A stretch of 47,841 bases of DNA from Pseudomonadota bacterium (GTDB lineage Bacteria > Pseudomonadota > Alphaproteobacteria > Acetobacterales > Acetobacteraceae): contig JAKADX010000033.1 of the NCBI GenBank assembly GCA_021818505.1, positions 1 to 47,841 of the forward strand, written 5' to 3'. The notes below the pieces were generated by a model. It made no database searches, was not told the DNA's origin, and saw only the letters and a list, made by a program, of their open reading frames with translations. Shown piece by piece: positions 42,036-47,841 of the stretch. Within the stretch, counting starts at the first letter, position 1. Every line of letters begins with the position of its first letter. A program made the translations under genes and the position numbers.

Positions 42036-45000
42036 ATGGCCTTCACCGACCTCTTCATTCGCCGCCCGGTGCTGGCCAGCGTGGTCAGCCTGCTGATCCT
42101 AGTGGTCGGCCTGCGCGCCTTTTTCACGTTGCAGGTGCTGGAGTTCCCCAAGACCGAGAACGCCGTCATCACCATCAGCACCACCTATTACGGCGCCGAT
42201 GCGGAGACGATGGCAGGGTTCGTCACCACGCCGCTGGAGGCCGCGATCGCGCAGGCCAACGGCATCGACTACATGACCTCGGTCAGCCAGGCCGGGCTTT
42301 CCACGATCACGCTCAATCTGGTGCTGAACTACGACGCCAACCGGGCGATGACTGAGGTGAACGCCAAGATCAACGCGGTCCTCAACCAGTTGCCCAACGG
42401 CGTGCAGCAGCCGACCATGACGGTGAAGGTCGGGCAATCGCTGGATGCGCTGATTATCGGTTTCGCCAGCGACGTGCTGGCGCCCAATCAGGTCACCGAC
42501 TACCTGGTGCGCAACGTCATCCCGCAACTGCAATCCGTCGAGGGCGTGCAGACCGCGGAACTGCTCGGCGGCCAGAACTTCGCCATGCGCGCCTGGCTCG
42601 ATCCCGACAAGCTCGCCGCCTACGGCGTGACGGCGAGCGATGTCAGCGCGGCCCTGGTCGCCAATGACTACATCGCTGGGCTCGGCAACACCAAGGGCCA
42701 GATGGTGCAGGTCAACCTCACCGGTTCGACCGGATTGCACACGCTCGCGGAGTTCCGCAATCTGATCGTCAAGCAGACGGGCGGGGCCATCATCCGGCTC
42801 GGCGACGTGGCGCACGTGACGCTGGGTGCCGACAACTACGACAGCGCGGTATCGTTCGACGGCAAGAACGGCGTCTATATCGGCATCCAGACCGTGCCGT
42901 CGGCCAACCTGCTGAGCGTGATCGCGGCGGTGAAGAAAGTGCTGCCGGGCGTGCTGTCGCAACTGCCCGCGGGCCTGCATGGCGCGGTGATCTACGATTC
43001 GACCGCGTTCGTCAACAGCTCGATCCGTGAAGTGGCGCGCACGCTGGCGGAGGCGCTGGTGATCGTGACGCTGGTGGTGTTCGCCTTCCTCGGCTCGCCG
43101 CGCTCGGTCGTGATCCCGGTGGTGGCGATCCCGCTGTCGCTGGTCGGCACCTTCGCGATGATGCTGCTGTTCGGCTTCTCGGTGAACCTGCTGACGCTGC
43201 TCGCACTCGTGCTGGCGATCGGGCTGGTGGTGGACGATGCCATCATCGTCGTCGAAAGCGTCAATCGCCATCTGGAAGAAGGGATGTTGCCCATCCCCGC
43301 GGCGATGAAGGCCGCCGCCGATCTCGCCAACCCGATCATCGCCATGACCGTGGTGCTGATCGCGGTCTATGTGCCGATCGGGTTTCAGAGCGGGCTGACC
43401 GGCGCGCTGTTCACCGAGTTCGCGTTCACGCTGGTGGGCGCGGTGACGATCTCGGCGATCGTGGCGCTGACGCTCTCGCCGATGATGTGCTCGCGGCTGC
43501 TCCGCCCGCACGCCGCCGCGACCCACGGACGGCCGCGGCTGGTCGATCGCATGGAACGCGGCTTCGGCACGCTGCGGCGAGGCTATGAACGGCGGCTGAA
43601 CGGCAGCCTGGACACGTTGCCGGTGATGCTGCTGTTCACCGCGATCGTTCTCGTCGGAATCTACTTCCTCTACACCACATCCGATCAGCAACTTGCGCCC
43701 GATGAGGACCAGGGCGTGGTGATCCTGGTGCCGTTCTCCTCGCCGACCGCAACCTTGCAGCAGAAACTGCTGTTCGCAGGCGAGGTTGATAAGATTCTGC
43801 GCGACATTCCTGAGCAGGAGCACACCTTCCAGGTCGAGGCACCGACCATGTCGATCGCCGGCGTGACGTTCAAGCCGTGGGACCAGCGCACGCGCAACGC
43901 CACGACGATCCAGCGCGAGTTGCAGGGCAAGCTCGCGCGCGTCGCGGGCCAGCACATCGTGGTGTTCCTGCCACCGGCGCTGCCCGGCAGTTCCGGCCTG
44001 CCGATCCAGTTCGTCATCAAGACCACGCGGCCGTTCGCGGACCTTTATCCGCAGGCGCAGGCGTTCCTCGCCAAGGCACAGGCCAGCGGGCTGTTCATGT
44101 TCCTCGATAGCGACCTCAAGATCGACCTGCCGCAGGCGACGGTCGAGATCGACCGCGACAAGGCCTCGCAACTCGGCCTGAACATGAGCGCGGTCGGCGG
44201 GGCGCTCGCCAACCTGCTCGGCGGTGGCTACGTCAATTACTTCAGCCTCGCGTCGCGGTCATACAAGGTGATCCCGCAGGTCCAGCAGCGGTTCCGCCTC
44301 AATCCGAACCAGGTGCTGACTTACACGGTCGCGAACGCGAACGGCGTGCCGGTGCCGCTGTCGGCGATCGCGCGCATTCGCATCGACACCGTGCCGGAGA
44401 CGCTGAACCATTTCCAGCAGCTCAATGCCGCCACGATCTCGGGTGTCGCGGCACCCGGCGTCTCGCAGGCGGCGGCGCTGCGCTACCTGAACGACCTTGC
44501 GGCGCGCAGCTTCGCGCCGGGCACGCTGATCGACTACGGTGGGCAGTTGCGCCAGTTCGTGCAGGAATCGAGCGGTTTCCTGATCACCTTCGCCTTCGCG
44601 CTGATCGTGATTTTTCTCTCGCTCGCTGCCCTGTTCGAGAGTTTCCGCGATCCGTTCATCATCCTGATCTCGGTGCCGATGTCGCTGGCCGGCGCGCTGC
44701 TGTTCATCAATCTCGGCTTCGTGATCGGCGTCAGTCTGAACATCTACACCGAGGTCGGGCTGGTCACGCTGATGGGGCTGATCAGCAAGCACGGCATCCT
44801 GATGGTCGAGGTCGCCAACGAGTTGCAGATCGCGGGCCATTCCAAGCGCGAGGCCATCGTGCTCGCCGCCGGCATCCGCCTGCGGCCGATCCTGATGACC
44901 ACGGCGGCGATGGTGCTGGGCGTGGTGCCGCTGATCGCCGCCAGCGGCGCCGGCGCTGCCTCCCGTTTCAACATGGGGCTGGTGATCGCGACCGGGCTTG

Positions 45001-45086
45001 CGATCGGCACGCTGTTTACGCTGTTCGTGCTGCCCGCGGTCTATCTCGTCGCCGGGGCGGACCACGCCGCGCGGCGCGCGCAATAG
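42036..45086 (+). CDS. RND efflux permease (HAE1 family)
   Basis: 1016 residues, full length for a hydrophobe/amphiphile efflux RND pump. It begins MAFTDLFIRRPVLASVVSLL and has two 6-helix halves with large periplasmic loops. The proton-relay Asp pair is intact (Asp400-Asp401 in GLVVDDAIIVVESVNRHLEE), and the Lys region in TM10 is present (MGLISKHGILMVEVANELQ). It exports lipophilic compounds or drugs using the proton gradient; substrates cannot be read from sequence. It follows the adaptor by eight bases and ends ten bases from a convergent ArsR repressor gene. Confidence 0.97.
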   Translation: MAFTDLFIRRPVLASVVSLLILVVGLRAFFTLQVLEFPKTENAVITISTTYYGADAETMAGFVTTPLEAAIAQANGIDYMTSVSQAGLSTITLNLVLNYDANRAMTEVNAKINAVLNQLPNGVQQPTMTVKVGQSLDALIIGFASDVLAPNQVTDYLVRNVIPQLQSVEGVQTAELLGGQNFAMRAWLDPDKLAAYGVTASDVSAALVANDYIAGLGNTKGQMVQVNLTGSTGLHTLAEFRNLIVKQTGGAIIRLGDVAHVTLGADNYDSAVSFDGKNGVYIGIQTVPSANLLSVIAAVKKVLPGVLSQLPAGLHGAVIYDSTAFVNSSIREVARTLAEALVIVTLVVFAFLGSPRSVVIPVVAIPLSLVGTFAMMLLFGFSVNLLTLLALVLAIGLVVDDAIIVVESVNRHLEEGMLPIPAAMKAAADLANPIIAMTVVLIAVYVPIGFQSGLTGALFTEFAFTLVGAVTISAIVALTLSPMMCSRLLRPHAAATHGRPRLVDRMERGFGTLRRGYERRLNGSLDTLPVMLLFTAIVLVGIYFLYTTSDQQLAPDEDQGVVILVPFSSPTATLQQKLLFAGEVDKILRDIPEQEHTFQVEAPTMSIAGVTFKPWDQRTRNATTIQRELQGKLARVAGQHIVVFLPPALPGSSGLPIQFVIKTTRPFADLYPQAQAFLAKAQASGLFMFLDSDLKIDLPQATVEIDRDKASQLGLNMSAVGGALANLLGGGYVNYFSLASRSYKVIPQVQQRFRLNPNQVLTYTVANANGVPVPLSAIARIRIDTVPETLNHFQQLNAATISGVAAPGVSQAAALRYLNDLAARSFAPGTLIDYGGQLRQFVQESSGFLITFAFALIVIFLSLAALFESFRDPFIILISVPMSLAGALLFINLGFVIGVSLNIYTEVGLVTLMGLISKHGILMVEVANELQIAGHSKREAIVLAAGIRLRPILMTTAAMVLGVVPLIAASGAGAASRFNMGLVIATGLAIGTLFTLFVLPAVYLVAGADHAARRAQ

Positions 45087-45096
45087 GCCCTTGCTC

Positions 45097-45489
45097 TCAG
45101 CCGCGCGCCGACGGGCGGCAGAACAGGCCGTGCAGCGTGCCGATCATCGCCTTGGCGTCGTCGCTGCCCAGCCGGTAGTAGATCGTGCGCGAGACGCGAC
45201 GGGTCCGCACCAGTCCGTCGCGGCGCAGGCGGGCCAGTTGCTGCGACAGATGCGCCTGCTGGATGCCGAGCAGCTGCTCCAGCTCGCCGAAGGCGCGTTC
45301 GCCTTCGACCAGGTGGCACAGGATCGTCAGCCGGTGCTGGTTGGCGAGCGTCTTGAGGAAACGCGTCGCGTCCCTGGCACTGCTGGCCAGCCGCGCCGCC
45401 TGGGCCGCCGCCGCATCCGGCGCCGACCCATCCCCCGTCCCGAAAATCCGGGTCGCCCCGCCCGTCGCCTCCGGCGGCAGGGTCGCCAT
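45097..45489 (-). CDS. ArsR-family transcriptional regulator with a BigR/SqrR-like Cys pair
   Basis: 130 residues. After about 40 residues of low-complexity N-terminus comes the ArsR winged helix: ARDATRFLKTLANQHRLTIL, CHLVEGERAFGELEQLLGIQ and AHLSQQLARLRRDGLVRTRR, with VSRTIYYRLGS as the wing. Metal-site motifs of ArsR/SmtB are absent. The only two Cys residues (in LTILCHLVEG and near the C-terminus in LHGLFC) sit where BigR/SqrR-type sensors of persulfide carry their reactive pair. The ATG at 45489 follows AAGGGGA. It may control itself, the aidB-like gene or the efflux operon; none is proven. Confidence 0.87.
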   Translation of the reverse strand: MATLPPEATGGATRIFGTGDGSAPDAAAAQAARLASSARDATRFLKTLANQHRLTILCHLVEGERAFGELEQLLGIQQAHLSQQLARLRRDGLVRTRRVSRTIYYRLGSDDAKAMIGTLHGLFCRPSARG

Positions 45490-45621
45490 GGCAGTTCCCC
45501 TTACATTTCCGGGCAATCATATACGACGTCCCGGCGCATCGGGGGAGGAGGCGGATCGCGGCCGATCCTGCCAGCGCGGCAGCCATGCGCGAAATCACAC
45601 CAAGCCGTCATCGCGGTCCGC

Positions 45622-47292
45622 TCACGCGACCGTCGCCCGGGCGATGACCGCATGCGCCTCCGGCCCCGGCGCGCCGAATGCGCGACCCGCACCCGGCATC
45701 GCATCGGCCTCCAGCCGGCTGGCGCAGAACGCATCGGCCACGTCGGGCGGCGCGAAGCGGACCAGCAGGCTCGCCTGGAGCAGCGTGGCCATGGCCGCCA
45801 CGACGCCACGCGCGCCGGATTCGAGGCCGGCGCGGTCCGCCAGCGCCGCCTCCATCCGCCGCGTCGCCGCGTCCAGCCGCGCATCCGCCCCTGCCGCCCG
45901 CCGCACCTCGTCGCGCCAGGCGTCCAACGATGCGGGCTCGCGGTGCAGCGAGCGCAGCACGTCCAGGCAGATCACGTTGCCGCTGCCTTCCCACACGCCG
46001 TTCAGCGGCGCCTCGCGATACAGCCGCGCCATCGGCCCGTCCTCGATGAAGCCGTTGCCGCCGAGGCATTCCAGGGCTTCGGCGACGAAGGCCGGGGCGC
46101 GCTTGCAGATCCAGTATTTTGCCACCGGCACGGCGATGCGTGCCAGCAGCGCCTCCGCCGCGTCGCGCGGCGCGGCATCCACGGCGGCGGCGCAGCGCAT
46201 GGCGAGTGCCATCGCTGCCTCCGCCTCCAGCGCCAGATCCGCCAGCACGCCCTGCATGATCGGCTGATCGATCAGCGCGCGCTGGAAGGCACGGCGGTGG
46301 GCGCAGTGATGGAGTGCCTGCGTCAGCGCCTGCCGCATCAGCCCGGCGGAGCTGAGGGCGCAATCCAGCCGCGTCAGATGTGCCATCTCGATCAGGGTGG
46401 CGATGCCACGCCCGTCCTCGCCGACCATGCTGCCCCAGGCGTCGCGATATTCGATCTCGGCGGAGGCGTTGGAGCGGTTGCCGCATTTGTCCTTGAGCCG
46501 CTGGATCAGCAGCCGGTTGCGGCTGCCGTCGGGCAGCCAGCCGGGCACCGCGAAGCACGACACGCCGGCCGGCGTCCGCGCCAGGGTGAAGAACAGGTCG
46601 CTGTGCGGGACGGAGAAGAACCATTTGTGGCCGGTAATCCGATACGCGCCGCCCGGCCCGCCGGCGCCGATCGGGGTCGCGATCGTCTGCGTGGCGCGCA
46701 GGTCCGACCCACCCTGTTTCTCGGTCATCGCCATGCCGACCGTGGCGCCCGTCTTGCCGCGCGCCGGCCCCTGGCGCCGGTCGTAGCGGGTGGAGAGCAC
46801 CTGTCCCTCCCACATCGCCGCCAGCGCCGGGTCCAGCCGCAGCAGCGGGATCGCGGCGAAGGTCATGCTGGCGGGGCAGCACACGCCGTTCTCACCCTGG
46901 TTCCACAGGTACGAGATGGCGGCCCGCGCCACCTGCGCGCCCGGCCGCTCCGCATGGGTCCAGCCGAAGGCGTGCAGGCCGTGGCCGAAGCAGAGCGCCA
47001 TCAGCTCATGCCAGGCCGGGTGGAACGCCACCTCATCGATACGGTTGCCGAAGCGGTCGTGGGTGCGCAGCTCCGGCTTGTGGCGGTTGGCGTCGTCGGC
47101 AAGCTGCTGCACCTCGGCCGAGCCGATGGCGCGGCCGACATCGTGCAGATGCGCCGCCGCCCAGCCGGCGCCGAGGCGCTCCACGGTCTCCGTCAGCGCC
47201 CGGTCGGCGCCGAAGGCGTCGTAGCCGGCGAGTGCCGGCGGCTGGTTGAACACCTCATGCGTGGCATAGGCCCCGGCCGCCGCGTCGGCCAT
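45622..47292 (-). CDS. Acyl-CoA dehydrogenase family protein, AidB-like
   Basis: 556 residues, close to E. coli AidB (about 540) and longer than standard acyl-CoA dehydrogenases (about 390). AidB-type features are the long N-terminal domain (ATHEVFNQPPALAGYDAF, FHPAWHELMALCFGHGLHAF), the FAD loop VGMAMTEKQGGSDLRATQT, ITGHKWFFSVPHSDLFF, and LECLGGNGFIEDGPMARLYR with EAPLNGVWEGSGNVICLDVL. AidB is part of the alkylation-response network and binds DNA; its substrate is unsettled, so this may be an isovaleryl-CoA-type enzyme. The ATG at 47292 was chosen for its AGGAGG site. It is divergent from the TonB-like gene. Confidence 0.9.
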   Translation of the reverse strand: MADAAAGAYATHEVFNQPPALAGYDAFGADRALTETVERLGAGWAAAHLHDVGRAIGSAEVQQLADDANRHKPELRTHDRFGNRIDEVAFHPAWHELMALCFGHGLHAFGWTHAERPGAQVARAAISYLWNQGENGVCCPASMTFAAIPLLRLDPALAAMWEGQVLSTRYDRRQGPARGKTGATVGMAMTEKQGGSDLRATQTIATPIGAGGPGGAYRITGHKWFFSVPHSDLFFTLARTPAGVSCFAVPGWLPDGSRNRLLIQRLKDKCGNRSNASAEIEYRDAWGSMVGEDGRGIATLIEMAHLTRLDCALSSAGLMRQALTQALHHCAHRRAFQRALIDQPIMQGVLADLALEAEAAMALAMRCAAAVDAAPRDAAEALLARIAVPVAKYWICKRAPAFVAEALECLGGNGFIEDGPMARLYREAPLNGVWEGSGNVICLDVLRSLHREPASLDAWRDEVRRAAGADARLDAATRRMEAALADRAGLESGARGVVAAMATLLQASLLVRFAPPDVADAFCASRLEADAMPGAGRAFGAPGPEAHAVIARATVA

Positions 47293-47433
47293 GTCGAATC
47301 CTCCTGTTGCCGGCCACCGACTCCGCGCGCCGATCACCGCCGGGTCAAGCCGCCGATTCGGGGGCTTGCCGCTCCCGCGCGCGCGATTGTATGCGAGGAC
47401 GCGCACATCTTCGCCCGGGTCCGGGTTCCCGTC

Positions 47434-47841
47434 ATGCAGGCCGTTCGCGTCGCCCCGCCGCCGCCTCGGGCCGCCGGCTCGGCGGATGACGACCCGCGTC
47501 CGCCGCCGCCGGTCTCCCGCCGCGTGGCGGCCGAGGCGGAGGTGCCGGGCCGCCCGGTCCCGCGCCTGCCGCGAGAGGTGGCGCCCGATGCCGCGCCGCC
47601 GCCGGCCCGCACGGCGGGGCCGACGCGGCGGGGCGGACCGCGGACGGTGGCGGGAGGAGCCTCGATCGTCCTGCATCTGACGGCGATGGCCGCGCTGCTG
47701 GCCGCGTCGGCCAGGATGCAGGCGCTGCCGCCGGCACCGGAGCCGCCGGCGGTGAACCTGGTGTTCGCCGCCGCCGCGCCGCCGCCGCCAGCGCCGGCCC
47801 CGCCGGCACCCACGCCGCCGCCGGCGCCACCCCCGGCCGAG
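47434..47841 (+). CDS. TonB-family energy transducer, N-terminal part (cut by window end)
   Basis: 136 codons open to the window end with no stop. About 80 Pro/Arg/Ala-rich residues precede one transmembrane helix, GGASIVLHLTAMAALLAASA; its S-x3-H motif (SIVLH) equals the Ser16/His20 motif that TonB uses to contact ExbBD. After the helix, PPAVNLVFAAAAPPPPAPAP begins the proline-rich periplasmic spacer. The long cytoplasmic extension before the helix is unusual for TonB, which normally begins close to the membrane; the true start could be further down (for example the GTG at 47650). The C-terminal receptor-binding domain lies outside the window. Confidence 0.7.
   Translation, partial: MQAVRVAPPPPRAAGSADDDPRPPPPVSRRVAAEAEVPGRPVPRLPREVAPDAAPPPARTAGPTRRGGPRTVAGGASIVLHLTAMAALLAASARMQALPPAPEPPAVNLVFAAAAPPPPAPAPPAPTPPPAPPPAE

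Noticed and set aside
42099-44171. A 690-codon open frame antisense to the RND permease
   Set aside because: The sense strand encodes an intact full-length permease; the antisense product is a composition artefact.

Overview
The window is about 48 kb of very GC-rich DNA from an alphaproteobacterium, most likely of the family Acetobacteraceae. This placement rests on the G+C-heavy codon use with many GTG starts, the divergent hrcA / rph-rdgB block, the three-subunit PntAA-PntAB-PntB transhydrogenase and the style of the surface-glycan genes. It is an inference from gene content; no rRNA or other phylogenetic marker was available. No tRNA, rRNA, CRISPR array, integrase or intact insertion sequence was seen.

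Layout. 1-0.3 kb: a small lipoprotein. 0.5-4.2 kb: a catabolic-looking operon (MFS transporter, DUF1989 protein, HpaB-type flavin monooxygenase, Rid-family protein) closed by a perfect bidirectional hairpin. Facing it are an NTF2-like protein and an XRE/MmyB-type regulator. 5.7-7.1 kb: two overlapping lipoprotein genes behind a pair of adjacent palindromes. 7.1-9.9 kb: a decayed zone with two broken copies of the start of the XRE regulator (one recent, one old), an apparent hrcA 3' fragment, a tandem duplication, a small secreted barrel protein and a small unknown gene. 9.9-13.0 kb: an AT-richer two-gene island, an unknown protein translationally coupled to an SF1 helicase, which is the best candidate here for an undescribed (probably defence-type) system. 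13.0-13.7 kb: a conserved hypothetical, a stunted partner ORF and REP-like repeats.

13.7-16.9 kb is core chromosome (hypothetical, hrcA, rph, rdgB). 17.0-18.8 kb is a polytopic membrane protein. 18.8-25.0 kb is a sugar locus: a minus-strand operon (aldo/keto reductase, FMN-dependent 2-hydroxyacid oxidase, amidohydrolase/lactonase) divergent from a three-gene sugar ABC importer. Together they could take up a sugar, oxidise it to a lactone, open the lactone and oxidise a 2-hydroxyacid product. 25.0-26.8 kb is a fused CoA-binding/O-acetylhomoserine sulfhydrylase.

26.9-36.1 kb is a surface-glycan cluster: two methyltransferases, an OafA-type acyltransferase, a tandem GT2 protein, a giant methyltransferase-GT4-GT2 fusion and a GT4 enzyme. 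36.1-39.1 kb encodes proton-translocating transhydrogenase. 39.3-45.1 kb encodes a complete RND efflux pump (outer-membrane factor, adaptor, permease), followed convergently by an ArsR repressor that carries a cysteine pair like those of sulfur-sensing relatives. 45.6-47.3 kb is an AidB-like acyl-CoA dehydrogenase, and the window ends inside a TonB-family gene.
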